Positions 38,676-48,453 of a stretch of DNA of 64,000 nt are shown piece by piece; position 1 is the first letter of the stretch, and each line of letters opens with the position of its first letter. The notes beneath the pieces are model-generated. The model was not told where the DNA came from and ran no database searches. It was given only the letters and a program-made list of their open reading frames with translations. The position numbers and the translations under genes are program-made. The stretch covers positions 2,631,001-2,695,000 of the forward strand of contig NZ_CP083455.1 of assembly GCF_020229735.1 (NCBI RefSeq). Direction: 5' to 3'. This stretch comes from Deinococcus taeanensis. GTDB lineage: Bacteria > Deinococcota > Deinococci > Deinococcales > Deinococcaceae.

Positions 38676-39371
38676 GCCTGTTCCTCCCGTGCGCCCGCCG
38701 CTGCTGTGTGGCGTGGCGGGCGGTGAATGCGGCCACTTTACGGGGTTGGTGGAGGGATGCGGCGCAGGCGGCTAGAGCACTCGGCATTTCAGGGGGGCGG
38801 CCTGAGCGGAGCGCAGCGGCTGCTTCCCTCTGGTGCCTGACCGGGGCCTGCTGCGCCTGCTCTCTTTGCAGGCTGTTCATTTACGTGGGTGTGACAGGTG
38901 AGTAAGCCGCCGCGCGGCATGCTGAGGGCACTCGCTGGTGAACCCCACGCGAGAAGAGGCGATGAAGCGTGGTCCTGTATTCGGGCACCTGGGACACGCG
39001 GAGCCATTGGTGCGACCGGCTTTTCGACTGCCCGACCATCCTCACCCAGGATGACCCGGCCTGTACTCTGCGCCCCTGGTCGCAAGAGGAGTTCCCAGAT
39101 GTTCCGACCGACAACCGCTGTCCTCACCCCCCGGCAATCAGACCAGCGCCTCACGCACGCACCGCGTTGCCTGCCCGGCCTGCAGTGACCTGCCGCTGAT
39201 CTGATCAGGCGAGCCTCGCCTGTCCCTCCAGAGTTCCGCCCAGCCCCGAACCGCGGCGCGCCCCTGACGGCACCCTCCTGTTCCGCTGGCACTTCATCAG
39301 ACGGCTTTTCGCCGGCGGTTCACGCCGCGCTGGAGGGGCCGGACACTGGACCAAGCTTTCCGGGAGTTCCC
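38676..39371. other. Intergenic, no gene seen
   Basis: About 700 bases between divergent thrC and the lipoprotein gene. The open frames present are short and Arg/Pro/Gly rich. No T-box or other known threonine-responsive leader motif was found before thrC, and no repeats stand out. Confidence 0.5.
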
Positions 39372-39767
39372 ATGAAATACGCGATCCTGACCGTCCTGAT
39401 CACTGTTCTCGCCACCAGCTGCGGCAGCACGGCCACCCCCAGCGCCAGCACGCACGCGCAGACGGTCAGCAGCTCCGGCCCGGACACCCAGGCCCCCACG
39501 GTGTCCATGATGATGCACCCCGCCACGCTGCGTGAGGAAGGCAACGTGTTCTTCCAGCTGGCCACCCGCGACAACGTCGGGGTGTCCCGCGTGGTGATCA
39601 ACATCGACGGGCAGAAGTTCGTGGACGACAGCACCAGCTACAACTCGTACGCCAAGTACTTCAAGGGCGCCAGCAACGGCGAGCACACCGTGACCGTGCG
39701 CGTGTACGACCTGGCCCAGAACGTCAGCGAGCAGACCCAGACCTTCACCGTGGCGATCGGCCAGTAA
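39372..39767 (+). CDS. Putative lipoprotein with Ig-like domain (131 aa)
   Basis: The N-terminus MKYAILTVLITVLATSCGST has a lipobox LATSC, predicting lipid attachment at Cys17. A Ser/Thr linker follows, then one Ig-like/cadherin-type module (about 38-131): DTQAPTVSMMMHP, RDNVGVSRVVINIDGQK, GEHTVTVRVYDLAQNVSEQTQTFTV, the form seen in Big-type surface domains. The role is likely structural or binding at the cell envelope; function unknown. Confidence 0.82.
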   Translation: MKYAILTVLITVLATSCGSTATPSASTHAQTVSSSGPDTQAPTVSMMMHPATLREEGNVFFQLATRDNVGVSRVVINIDGQKFVDDSTSYNSYAKYFKGASNGEHTVTVRVYDLAQNVSEQTQTFTVAIGQ

Positions 39768-39875
39768 GGCCTGCGGGCGCCGGGCAGCGTGCATGAACGC
39801 CGCGTGGGCATCCGGGCGGGTGAACCCTCACCGCGGGGCACGTTTACTCCGCGCGGCATCCTTTACCCTGCGGGC

Positions 39876-40763
<888 letters not shown>

Positions 40764-40775
40764 AGCCAGCCGGGA

Positions 40776-40802
40776 GCAGACTGGGGTGTCATCCCCGTCT
40801 GC
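40776..40802. terminator. Hairpin between convergent aguB and HTH gene
   Basis: GCAGAC-T-GGGG (40776-40786) pairs with CCCCGTCTGC (40793-40802), loop TGTCAT, one bulged T. No T-run follows. Confidence 0.45.
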
Positions 40803-40811
40803 CCCGGGCCG

Positions 40812-41459
40812 TTATTCGGCGGCTTCCGGCGCGAGGTTCAGCCGGTACAGGTAGCGGCCGGGGCCCCTGCGGCCCGCGTAGCGGGTGAGGAGGTCGTGCA
40901 GGTCACGCTGCAGGGCCTTGGCGTCCTCCCGGGTGAGGTGCAGGGTGCCCCAGTGGGCGGTCAGCGGCGGGGCGTCCTCGCGCAGCAGGTCCAGCAGGTC
41001 GAAGGCGTCGGCGCGGGGCGTGATGTCCATGGTCACGCCGGTGGGTGTGGTGTACAGGCGCACGGCGATGTCCTCGTCACGCTGCACCAGGCACGCGCCG
41101 GCCTGCACGACCGCGTGGTGAAAGCGGGCGCTGAAGGTGTCCTCGTGCAGCGCGATCAGCGCTTCCAGGCTGCTCAGCGGCGTGCGGTGGTAGGGAATCA
41201 GGAACGCGCTGGCGACCGCGCGGTAGTGCTTGATGGGGCGGCCCCGGCGCTCCGTCTGGCGCGTGACCTGCACCAGTCCGGCCTGCACGAGGCGGCCCAG
41301 GCGGTGGTGCGTGGCGTTCAGCGCCCGCCCGCAGTGGCGGGCCAGGGCCGCCGCCGCATAGTCCTGGGTCATCAGGGCGTGCAGCAGCAGGGTGTACTCG
41401 GGGGTCAGGCACAGGCGGGCGGCGAGCGGGTCCTCGACGCGCGTCCAGGGTCGCGGCAT
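40812..41459 (-). CDS. Winged-helix transcriptional regulator (ArsR-like HTH)
   Basis: 215 residues. The N-terminal third (about 20-80) is a winged helix: TPEYTLLLHALMTQDYAAAALARHCGRALNATHHRLGRLVQAGLVQVTRQTERRG style, similar to ArsR-type HTH with recognition helix ATHHRLGRLVQAGL and a basic wing RRGRPIKHYRA. The C-terminal two thirds is an unrecognised alpha/beta ligand domain. It diverges from a cytochrome P450 gene with a perfect 14-bp dyad between them, so autoregulation and control of the P450 are likely. The start ATG 41459 follows TACGCT by 6 nt (leaderless). Confidence 0.82.
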   Translation of the reverse strand: MPRPWTRVEDPLAARLCLTPEYTLLLHALMTQDYAAAALARHCGRALNATHHRLGRLVQAGLVQVTRQTERRGRPIKHYRAVASAFLIPYHRTPLSSLEALIALHEDTFSARFHHAVVQAGACLVQRDEDIAVRLYTTPTGVTMDITPRADAFDLLDLLREDAPPLTAHWGTLHLTREDAKALQRDLHDLLTRYAGRRGPGRYLYRLNLAPEAAE

Positions 41460-41484
41460 GCACGCAGCGTAACCCGCCCGGCCG

Positions 41485-41524
41485 GTCTCTACTCGACCGG
41501 ACGCCTTGCGGGTCGAGTAGAGAC
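41485..41524. promoter_or_regulatory. Perfect 14-bp inverted-repeat operator between regulator and P450
   Basis: GTCTCTACTCGACC (41485-41498) and its exact reverse complement (41511-41524), spacer 12 nt, centres about 26 bp apart. It covers the -35 region expected for the minus-strand regulator gene (its -10 is at 41466-41471) and lies 16 bp before the P450 ATG. A dimeric regulator bound here could control both genes. Confidence 0.7.
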
Positions 41525-41540
41525 GCGCCCACGCTGGGGC

Positions 41541-42788
41541 ATGACCACCCCCACCCTGAGCGCCCGGCAGGCGCACGTGCAGGCGACCCTTCAGGCCCTG
41601 TGGAACCCAGGCGCGTACCGCGATCCGCAGCCTGGGTACGAGGCGGTGCGCGCCCTGGACCCCTCCGGGGTGGTGGCCGCGCCCGAGTGGGGCAGCGCGT
41701 TCGTGACGTCACACGCGGCGAACAGTGCCCTCCTGCGTTCCCCGGCGGCGCGCAGCGGAGCGATCATCTCGCAGGTCCCGGCCGACACCGCCAGTCTGCG
41801 CCTGCTGCAGCCCATGATGCTGTTTCACAACGGCGTGTCGCACCAGCGGCTGCGGGGGCTGGTGCAGTCGGCGTTCACGCCGCGCGTGGTTGCCGAGCAG
41901 CGCGAACTGGTGCGCGCACTGGTCAGCGACCTGCTGGCCGGGCTGCCCCACAACCAGGAGGTGGATCTCGTGGCGACCTTCGCGGCGCCGCTGCCCGCGC
42001 GGGTGATCATGCACATGCTGGGCCTGGAGGGAGACGACGAGGCGAAATTCATCCGCTGGACACAGAGCGTCGCGGACCTGCTCGCCGGTGACGGCCACAC
42101 CCCGGAGCTGATGGCGCGGCTGGAAGCGGACGCCCGGGAGATGAGCACGTACTTCCGGGACCTCGCGGACGAACTGCGCGCCCACCCGCGCCCGGGCCTG
42201 CTCAGCGCCCTGGCCGCCGCCGAGGACGGCGGGGAGCGCCTGAGCAGCGCTGAACTGCTCTCGAACGCCGCGCTGCTGCTTGCCGCCGGGCACGAGACGA
42301 CCAGCAACCTCATTCCAGGCGGCCTGCTGGAACTCGCCACGCAGCCCGGCGCGTGGACCGCCCTGACCGCCCGGCCCGACCACCCGAACGTTCCCGATGA
42401 GCTGCTGCGCGTGGTGTCACCCGTGCAACTCGACGGCCGTACCCTGGCCGCCCCCCTGACCGTGCCGGGCGCCGGAGGCCGCGAGGTGCCGCTCGCGGCA
42501 GGCACGCACGTGCAGACCATGCTGGCCGCCGCGAACCGCGACCCGGAGGTGTTCCCGGACCCCGCGCGGATCGACTGGGACCGCCCGAACAGTGCCCGGC
42601 ACCTGGCCTTCGCCGCGGGCGCCCACTACTGCCTGGGAGCGTCCCTGGCGCGCCTGGAAATTGCGGAGGTGTACGCCGCCCTCGCCACGCGCTTTCCGCA
42701 ACTGCGCGTGACCGACCCGCGCCCGCCGTTCAAGCCGAACCACGTGCTGCGCGGCCCGCTGGAACTTCGTGTGCGCCTGAACGGCTGA
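41541..42788 (+). CDS. Cytochrome P450
   Basis: Heme monooxygenase of 415 residues, soluble bacterial type. The I-helix has LLLAAGHETTSNL (oxygen-binding AGHETT), the ExxR motif is ELLR, and the heme loop is FAAGAHYCLGASLARLE with axial ligand Cys364. The substrate is not evident; Deinococcus P450s include carotenoid hydroxylases. No ferredoxin gene is nearby. The start ATG 41541 directly follows the operator region and lacks a clear Shine-Dalgarno. Confidence 0.95.
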   Translation: MTTPTLSARQAHVQATLQALWNPGAYRDPQPGYEAVRALDPSGVVAAPEWGSAFVTSHAANSALLRSPAARSGAIISQVPADTASLRLLQPMMLFHNGVSHQRLRGLVQSAFTPRVVAEQRELVRALVSDLLAGLPHNQEVDLVATFAAPLPARVIMHMLGLEGDDEAKFIRWTQSVADLLAGDGHTPELMARLEADAREMSTYFRDLADELRAHPRPGLLSALAAAEDGGERLSSAELLSNAALLLAAGHETTSNLIPGGLLELATQPGAWTALTARPDHPNVPDELLRVVSPVQLDGRTLAAPLTVPGAGGREVPLAAGTHVQTMLAAANRDPEVFPDPARIDWDRPNSARHLAFAAGAHYCLGASLARLEIAEVYAALATRFPQLRVTDPRPPFKPNHVLRGPLELRVRLNG

Positions 42789-42800
42789 GCCGAGCTGACC

Positions 42801-43345
42801 GTGGCGTTGGCCTACCCCCGGGCGCGGCGGGAGGTGCCGGGCGTGGGCACGGGCCGGATGCCGCCCGCTTCGGCGCGAACGTGGCCCGCTGGGTGGGGTA
42901 TGACGCGGTGCCAGAACTGGTGGCGCAGGCGCGGAGCAATGCGCCGTACGCCGCGTTTCACACCTGGAACGGCAGGGGTGTGATCCCCATGCCCCTGCGC
43001 GGCCCATTCGACCTGATCGTGTCCCGCCGGGGGCCCACGTCGGTGATTCTGCGCCTGCCTGAACTCGCCGCGCCGGACGCCGCATTCCTGGACGTGGGTC
43101 CGCGCCGGACCGTCCCGGCGGTGCCGGAACGGCTGGCCGCAGTGGGCTGGGCCGTGCAGGGCGAGTGGCGCGTGAGCGTCCCGGCCCGCGTGCCCACCCG
43201 GGCAGACTGGGTGACGCGCTGCAAATGGATGAACGAGCCCGCGCGGGTTCCCGACTGGGACGCCCACGCCGGGCCGGGCGGCCTGCCGTACCGGGAGGAA
43301 CGTTACGTGGTGCTGGCCGCGCCGTCGCCGCTCAGCCCGGCGTAA
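42801..43345 (+). pseudogene. 5'-truncated, frameshifted SAM-dependent methyltransferase remnant
   Basis: From 42881 the frame reads ARWVGYDAVPELVAQARSNAP, FDLIVSRRGPTSVILRLPEL and a C-terminal [24 protein letters not shown], the usual second half of a class I methyltransferase. The SAM-binding loop that should precede it appears only in a different frame just upstream (VPGVGTGRM at about 42835), so a frameshift separates them. The first ~50 residues of a normal protein are missing, replaced by the end of the P450 gene. It overlaps the 3' end of truA by 43 bases. Confidence 0.6.
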
Positions 43346-44133
43346 ACGGCGCCGGTGAAGGCCAGGCCGTGTGCCGGCACGTTCGCACCGGCGCGCGAGC
43401 GTGCGCGGCTGTTCAGGATGGCGCGGACGTCGTCGGGATCCAGGCGGTCCTGGCCGGCCAGCAGCAGCGTGCCGACGAGGCCCCGGACCATGTGCCGAAG
43501 GAAACTCTCCCCGTGCACCGTCACCTCCCAGATCAGCGGTCCAGGCTGCACGTGCAGGTGCCGCAGGTCCCGGACCGTCTGACGGTCCTCCTGCGTGGCG
43601 AACGCCGCAAAGTCGTGCGTGCCGGTCAGGGCAGCGGCGGCGGCGTTCATGGCCGTCACGTTCAGGGGGTGCGGGATGTGCAGGGCCCGCGCGTGCCACA
43701 GGGGGTGACGCTGCGGGTGCACCAGCAGCCGGTACACGTACTGCCGCTCCGTGCAGGCGAACCGCGCGTGAAAGCCCTCCGGGGCGTCCGCGGCAGCCAG
43801 CACGGCCACGCTCGCTGGCAGGTACGCGTTCAGCGCCCGCGCCAGCCGCCCGGGTGGCACGCGGAAGGTTTCCGGGACGTCCACGTGCGCCGGCATCGCC
43901 TCTGCGTGCACGCCAGCGTCCGTGCGGCCCGCAGCGACCGGCCGGAACGCTCCGCCACCCAGTCGCCTCAGCGCCTCGTGCAGGGTGTCCTGCACACTCG
44001 GCGCGTTCGGCTGGGACTGCCACCCTGCGTACGGCGTGCCGTCCCACGCGACCGTCAGGCGCAGCCGCCGGTGCCGCTCCGGAGGGCGGAAGTCAGGCCG
44101 GTCGTCTGGAAGGAACAGGCGGGGTGCAGTCAT
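43303..44133 (-). CDS. truA: tRNA pseudouridine38-40 synthase
   Basis: Isomerises U38-U40 in tRNA anticodon stems. It has 276 residues. The N-terminal [20 protein letters not shown] is TruA-like; the catalytic Asp72 is in [39 protein letters not shown] and [19 protein letters not shown] complete the signature. The start ATG 44133 has TACCCT 8 nt upstream. It converges on the methyltransferase remnant and overlaps its end. Confidence 0.95.
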   Translation of the reverse strand: MTAPRLFLPDDRPDFRPPERHRRLRLTVAWDGTPYAGWQSQPNAPSVQDTLHEALRRLGGGAFRPVAAGRTDAGVHAEAMPAHVDVPETFRVPPGRLARALNAYLPASVAVLAAADAPEGFHARFACTERQYVYRLLVHPQRHPLWHARALHIPHPLNVTAMNAAAAALTGTHDFAAFATQEDRQTVRDLRHLHVQPGPLIWEVTVHGESFLRHMVRGLVGTLLLAGQDRLDPDDVRAILNSRARSRAGANVPAHGLAFTGAVYAGLSGDGAASTT

Positions 44134-44199
44134 GCGTTCTCAGGGTAGCGTAGGCTTTCTCACGGCCCGAGCACGGTGCAGGCGATATGCTGCCTCGCG

Positions 44200-45033
44200 A
44201 TGCAGAGCGTGCGGAAGTGGGTGTGCGTGGCGGCGCTGCTGTCCGGCGGGGCTCTCGCCGCAGGATCGTACCGGGTGCAGTCCGGCGACACGCTCAGCGG
44301 CATCGCCGTGCGGGCCGGTATCAGCGTGTCGCAACTGCGCGCCGCGAATCCCCACCTGAAGAACGCGGACGCCGTGCAGGCCGGCTGGGTCCTGACCGTG
44401 CCCGCGCCGGGCCGGGGCGCTCCTGCCCGCAGCGGCGCTGCGGCCCGGCGCACGCACACCGTCAGAAGCGGGGAGAACCTCACCGTGATCGCCGCGCGCT
44501 ACGGCCTGAACCTGACGCAGCTGCTCAGTGCCAACCCCGCCTACCGGAACGGAAAGGCCCTGTGGGCCGGGGCGAAACTGGTGATTCCGGCCCGCACGGC
44601 GCCCGCCGCGAACCGCGTCACGATCCGCGCGGCCAGCACCCGCGCCAGCGCGTGGGCGTGGCCGCTGCCCGGACATCACGCGATCAGCAGCGGCTACGGA
44701 GAGCGCGTGCTGGAAGGCGAAGCCGAAATGCACTACGGCGTGGACATCGTGGCGCCGCAGGGCACGCCGGTCCGCGCGGCGCGTTCCGGGCGGGTGCTGG
44801 AATCCCGCCCGGACTTCGAACGCGGCTGGGGGTGGACGGTCGTGCTGGAGCACCCCGACGGCTGGATCACCCGGTACGCCCACCTCAGCACGAATCTCGT
44901 GAAGGTCGGGGAGCTGGTCGTGCAGGGACAGCCGGTGGGGCGGGTCGGCAACACCGGGCGCAGCACCGGCACGCACCTGCACTTCGGCACGTACCTCCGC
45001 TGGGATCCGCATGACCCGCTGAGCCTGTACTGA
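44200..45033 (+). CDS. LysM-M23 peptidoglycan endopeptidase
   Basis: Exported cell-wall hydrolase of 277 residues. A signal peptide occupies about 1-22 (KWVCVAALLSGGALAAG). Two LysM domains follow: YRVQSGDTLSGIAVRAGISV (about 24-68) and HTVRSGENLTVIAARYGLNL (about 87-132). The M23 domain (about 165-277) has its zinc ligands in HYGVDIVAPQGTPV and HLHFGTYL, plus GRVLESRP and ITRYAHLS, so it should be active. The start ATG 44200 follows TATGCT by 8 nt. The next gene overlaps the stop (TGATG). Confidence 0.93.
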   Translation: MQSVRKWVCVAALLSGGALAAGSYRVQSGDTLSGIAVRAGISVSQLRAANPHLKNADAVQAGWVLTVPAPGRGAPARSGAAARRTHTVRSGENLTVIAARYGLNLTQLLSANPAYRNGKALWAGAKLVIPARTAPAANRVTIRAASTRASAWAWPLPGHHAISSGYGERVLEGEAEMHYGVDIVAPQGTPVRAARSGRVLESRPDFERGWGWTVVLEHPDGWITRYAHLSTNLVKVGELVVQGQPVGRVGNTGRSTGTHLHFGTYLRWDPHDPLSLY

Positions 45034-45278
45034 TGCCTGCCGCGCACGTGCACTACGCCGAAGGGCATGGCGAGGCGGCTCGCGCGGCCCTCCACGCGTT
45101 CCTGACTGCCCTGGCGGGCCACCCGGGCTTCCTGGGTGCGGAGCTGCTCCTGTCACCCGCGCAGCCGGGCCTGACGCTCGTCGCCAGCCGCTGGGCCGGC
45201 GAGGTCCCCCCGCTGCCCGTTCCGGATGGCGTGCGCGCCTGGGTCTTCCAGGTGCAGGCTGCCCAGCTGCCCGGGTGA
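45033..45278 (+). CDS. Small ABM-like protein (81 aa)
   Basis: 81 residues, one ferredoxin-like alpha/beta module: a helix ARAALHAFLTALAGHPGFLGAELLLSP followed by strands TLVASRWAGE and RAWVFQVQ. The 'hpGFlgaell' pattern is typical of the antibiotic-biosynthesis-monooxygenase-like fold. It may be a heme-degrading or quinone-type enzyme, or simply a dimeric binding protein. The ATG overlaps the stop of the M23 peptidase gene, so the two are coupled. Confidence 0.65.
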   Translation: MPAAHVHYAEGHGEAARAALHAFLTALAGHPGFLGAELLLSPAQPGLTLVASRWAGEVPPLPVPDGVRAWVFQVQAAQLPG

Positions 45279-45303
45279 TCCACCCAGGCACCCTGCGCCC
45301 GGC

Positions 45304-46083
45304 CTACAGGTCAGGCAGGTACGCGCTGAGTTCACCCATCAGGTCCCGGGCAGTCAGGTCGATGCGCACGGGCGTGACACTGATGTACCCGGCATTCACC
45401 GCGCCGTAATCGGTGGTGTCGTCGTGCGCGTCTGCCGCGCGGCTGGTGCCGGCCACCCAGTGGTAGTCGCGTCCCTCAGGGTCCTGCCGGGTCACGATGG
45501 TGTCCTCCCAGCGGTGCTCCCCCACCCGCGTGACCCTCACGCCGCGGGGCATTCCAGCAGGGAAATTCACGTTCAGCAGCGTGCGCGGGGGCAGACCGCG
45601 CTCAAGAACCTCCTGGGCCAGCCGCGCGGCATAGGCGGCGCCCGGCGCGAAATCATACTCGCCGGCCGGCGTGGCCTGCTGGCTGAATGCCAGCGAGGGT
45701 ACGCCCAGGGTCATGCCCTCAATAGCGGCGGCGACCGTACCGGAATGGGTGAGGTCATCCCCCAGGTTCGGACCCAGATTGATGCCACTGACCACCAGGT
45801 CGGGCGGCCCGGTCAGGTGAGCGCCCAGTACCACGCAGTCGGCGGGCGTCCCGTCCACCCGGTATGCGGGAATGTCACCGAAGCCGGCGCTGGCCGTGTG
45901 CTTGAACCGCAGTGGACGGCGGATCGTGATGCCGTGACCCACGGCGCTCTGTTCCACGTCCGGTGCACTCACGACCACATCCGCGAAGGTGCTCATGGCG
46001 AGGGCCAGGGCCTTGATGCCAGGGCTGAAAATTCCGTCGTCATTCGCGACCAGGATTAATTTCCGACTTCCGGTGCTTGCCAT
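45304..46083 (-). CDS. surE: 5'/3'-nucleotidase SurE
   Basis: Metal-dependent nucleoside monophosphatase. It has 259 residues. Signatures are KLILVANDDGIFSPGIKALA with the metal Asp pair, APDVEQSAVGHGIT, RVDGTPADCVVLG, DLVVSGINLGPNLGDDLTHSGTV (metal Ser/Asn region), and the C-terminal TDYGAVNAGYISVTP. The start ATG 46083 follows TACCCT (plus 46089-46094) by 5 nt, a leaderless promoter. In other bacteria surE accompanies pcm/nlpD; the nearby LysM-M23 gene is a faint echo of that arrangement. Confidence 0.95.
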   Translation of the reverse strand: MASTGSRKLILVANDDGIFSPGIKALALAMSTFADVVVSAPDVEQSAVGHGITIRRPLRFKHTASAGFGDIPAYRVDGTPADCVVLGAHLTGPPDLVVSGINLGPNLGDDLTHSGTVAAAIEGMTLGVPSLAFSQQATPAGEYDFAPGAAYAARLAQEVLERGLPPRTLLNVNFPAGMPRGVRVTRVGEHRWEDTIVTRQDPEGRDYHWVAGTSRAADAHDDTTDYGAVNAGYISVTPVRIDLTARDLMGELSAYLPDL

Positions 46084-46914
46084 GCCGCAGGGTAGCGCCA
46101 GGGGCAGCGCGGCCGCATGCGGACTTCGCCATGGAGAACCTTGAGCCTCCCCTGCCAGGAAACGCTTTCCGGTCCGGCAGTCCCCACACCCTCCGGAGCG
46201 ACCTGGCCCGCGCCGGTAGGGACCTTCAGGGCCGCCGGAATCCGGGGGCTGACCGGTCACACAGGTGCTGAGCCAGCATCGGCCACTGAACCCCAGGCTC
46301 CGGGATGTCTTTGCAGTGCCTTCTTACCGTGCATGGTGAGGCAGGTGCGGGCTCCCCTTCCGCGACCCGTTGCTCCACAGCGCTGAGGGCCGTCCTGGTG
46401 TCCCGGCCCGCACGACCCGGTTGACGCGGCTCCGGTTGCTCCGCTCCACACGTCCAGCAGCGCCGTCGCCGCGTTCACGTTGCAGCGGAGCAGGGTCGTA
46501 GGGTGGCGGGATTGCGCCGGATTCGCCGCAGCGGCGTCCTGCCGCTCCAGGACCGCAAGGGGTCGCCCCCACGCGCCCTGCACGAGAAACTCCAGTGGTC
46601 TGCTGGCAAGGGCCGCCGAGCCCTTCAGGCTGTGGGCTCCTGAAACAGATCAACTCTCAGTCGGTGTGGCGTCAGCGCACGGGCTCCAGCTGCGGACAGC
46701 GCGGCTCGTCCCTCGACAAGAGGCGTGGCGTCAGCGCACGGGCTCCAGCTGCGAACAGCGCGGCTCGTCCCGCGACAAGAGGCAAAGCAGGAGGTGCACT
46801 GTTCCCACGCCGGACGCCCTGAACAGCCAGTCCCGGGCACAGCGGGCGGACCTTATTGGCCTGCGGTGTGCCGTCGCCCCGGCGGGCGCACCTGGGGCCG
46901 CACTCTGGCCCGGT
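46084..46914. other. 830-bp gene-poor stretch with a 59-bp tandem repeat
   Basis: No convincing gene. Frames on both strands are rich in Arg, Gly, Pro and Ala. Composition changes around 46264-46620, possibly old mobile-element DNA, but no transposase motif is certain. It contains the direct repeat at 46666-46783. Confidence 0.5.
46666..46783. repeat. Two tandem copies of a 59-bp unit
   Basis: 46666-46724 and 46725-46783 are adjacent copies beginning GTGGCGTCAGCGCACGGG and ending CGACAAGAGGC, differing at two positions. Recent tandem duplication, by slippage or by an RNA/DNA element with two copies. No coding frame runs through it. Confidence 0.85.
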
Positions 46915-47358
46915 TCAGGTGTTGCCTGAGGAGCGCCCGTGGAAGCGGGCGTGCTGCCAGAAGCCCACGAAATCTTCAATCTGCGCCAGGAACCGCGAGA
47001 AGTCCGCTTCTTTCACCCAGTAGGAACTCGCTGCGAGGTCGTAGGCCCGCCGGATGTCCGTGGGCTGATCGGAGGTGGTGAGCATCACCACCGGCAGGAG
47101 CCGCAGCGCCGGGTCCTCACGGATGGCCTGCAGCACCTCCAGGCCGGTCATTCCGGGCATGTTCACGTCCAGAATCACGACGTCCGGAAGGGGCTGTTCG
47201 TCGCTGCGCAGCCAGGCCAGGGCTTCCGGACCTGTGGAGCACAGGTGCACGGCCGCCTTGTCCGGCAGCATGGCGAAGGCCTCTTTGGCCAGCATGCGGT
47301 CCGCGGCATTGTCGTCCACGAGCAGGATGGACAGTGAGGTGGGGTGGGCGCTGGCCAT
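46915..47358 (-). CDS. CheY-like single-domain response regulator
   Basis: 147 residues, one receiver domain and no output domain, like Rcp1-type regulators. The acidic pair is in LVDDNAADRML, the phosphoacceptor Asp in PDVVILDVNMPGMTGLEVLQ, the conserved Thr in VVMLTTSD, and the Lys in YWVKEADF. No histidine kinase is adjacent, so the partner is elsewhere. The start ATG 47358 has TACCAT 8 nt upstream. Confidence 0.93.
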   Translation of the reverse strand: MASAHPTSLSILLVDDNAADRMLAKEAFAMLPDKAAVHLCSTGPEALAWLRSDEQPLPDVVILDVNMPGMTGLEVLQAIREDPALRLLPVVMLTTSDQPTDIRRAYDLAASSYWVKEADFSRFLAQIEDFVGFWQHARFHGRSSGNT

Positions 47359-47822
47359 GACACCTTATGGTAGGCCTTTACGAACGTGCGGCTGTGCGGA
47401 TGTACCGGTGCCCCTCTTGGGGGAGGTGCCTGCTCCTGCTCGCCGGGCGCGGGCACGCACCCAGGCTGGCCGGGCGGACGTCTGAAGCGCGGTACGGGCA
47501 AGTGCATCATGGTGCGGCTGTGCCGTTGAGGGGGTGCTGCGTGGTGGCCCCGGCGTGCCCCGAAGGCTCTGCGGGGACGTCTGAGCTGCGTCAGAAGAAG
47601 CCCGGCGAACTGCACTCAGCGTGTCTCCAGGCAGGTGCTCTGGGGGCCGCGAGGGCGCATGCCGGCTCTTTTGAAGCAGGGGGCACACGACCGGTTCAGC
47701 CTGGACTGTTCGTGAGGCGCTGGACTCTCGCTGTTGCGCATGGTTGAAGGCGGCCCACTGGCCGCCCCTGGTTGAAAGTCGTGTTATCCGCGTGGCCGCC
47801 TCCCGGCGCTCACGCGGGGAGT
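47359..47822. other. Intergenic, no gene seen
   Basis: 460 bases between the response-regulator gene and a small conserved gene. The open frames are Arg/Pro/Ala rich and not protein-like. No repeat or terminator stands out. Confidence 0.5.
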
Positions 47823-48053
47823 TCAGGGCGTAGCGATGTGGCCCAGCGAGAGGCGGCCCATCAGTTCACCAAGGTGTTTGGAGGTGACGGGCAGAACCAC
47901 ACGGCCTTTGAGGTACAGGGCGCTGTCGCTGTGAACGGTCTGGCGTTTCACGTCGCGGAGGTACACGGTGTAGGTGCGGTGCTCGATGGTGAAGCGGACG
48001 CGGTCCATGGTGCCGGGCACCCATGAGAAACTCAGTTCGGTTAATGCGGTCAT
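47823..48053 (-). CDS. Conserved hypothetical small protein (76 aa)
   Basis: 76 residues with alternating hydrophobic pattern (MDRVRFTIEHRTYTVYLRD, ALYLKGRVVLPVT), probably a small beta protein. It has protein-like composition and a strong GGGGAGAGG ribosome binding site before ATG 48053. Family and function not recognised. It diverges from the small gene at 48176. Confidence 0.65.
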   Translation of the reverse strand: MTALTELSFSWVPGTMDRVRFTIEHRTYTVYLRDVKRQTVHSDSALYLKGRVVLPVTSKHLGELMGRLSLGHIATP

Positions 48054-48175
48054 TGACGCACCTCTCCCCTTTCGGCGCTGGGTGATTCGCCGTTCCTGGT
48101 CAGTATGCCCGCTGGCGGGTCCCGTTAAAGTTCAGCCCTTGCAGTTGTCTGGTGCGGGAACGTCTAGGATGGAGC

Positions 48176-48451
48176 ATGCTTCTTCTTCAGGGACAGTATG
48201 AGGTGGGCCCGACCAAGCGCCTGACTATCATCACGGACGCGCATGGTCTGCCGCGGGGCACTTTGCTGTCTGACGTGGAGGCTGTGGTGGAGGCCTGCGC
48301 GGCCAACGGTGGTCAGTGTGACGTGCAGGTGAACACGGCGTATGGCGTGATGCAGGGGCGCATCCAGGAGTACCCTTCGACCCGCAAGCATCACCGGTAC
48401 TACCAGGGGCACATGGCGTTCCTGCGGCCGGCCCTGCGGGCGGACGGCTGA
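48176..48451 (+). CDS. Conserved hypothetical small protein (91 aa)
   Basis: 91 residues, soluble; LLQGQYEVGPTKRLTIITDAHGLPRGTLLSDVEAVVEACAANGG and CDVQVNTAYGVMQGRIQEYP look like a small alpha/beta fold. No known family. The start ATG 48176 follows TAGGAT by 5 nt. Two bases after its stop a second small gene begins, so the two form an operon. Confidence 0.65.
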   Translation: MLLLQGQYEVGPTKRLTIITDAHGLPRGTLLSDVEAVVEACAANGGQCDVQVNTAYGVMQGRIQEYPSTRKHHRYYQGHMAFLRPALRADG

Positions 48452-48453
48452 TC

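Noticed and set aside
38676..38900. T-box or threonine attenuator before thrC
   Set aside because: No T-box sequence and no run of Thr codons with a terminator could be found.
38789..39292. 167-codon minus-strand frame upstream of thrC
   Set aside because: Arg/Gly/Pro-rich, no motif, no ribosome binding site; treated as chance.
46257..46583. Possible TnpB C-terminal fragment on the minus strand (RCNVNAATALLD resembling RDVNAA)
   Set aside because: No zinc-finger cysteines or RuvC motif around it; the resemblance is a few residues in a GC-rich chance frame.
46666..46783. Possible CRISPR array
   Set aside because: Only two directly adjacent copies with no spacers and no cas genes.
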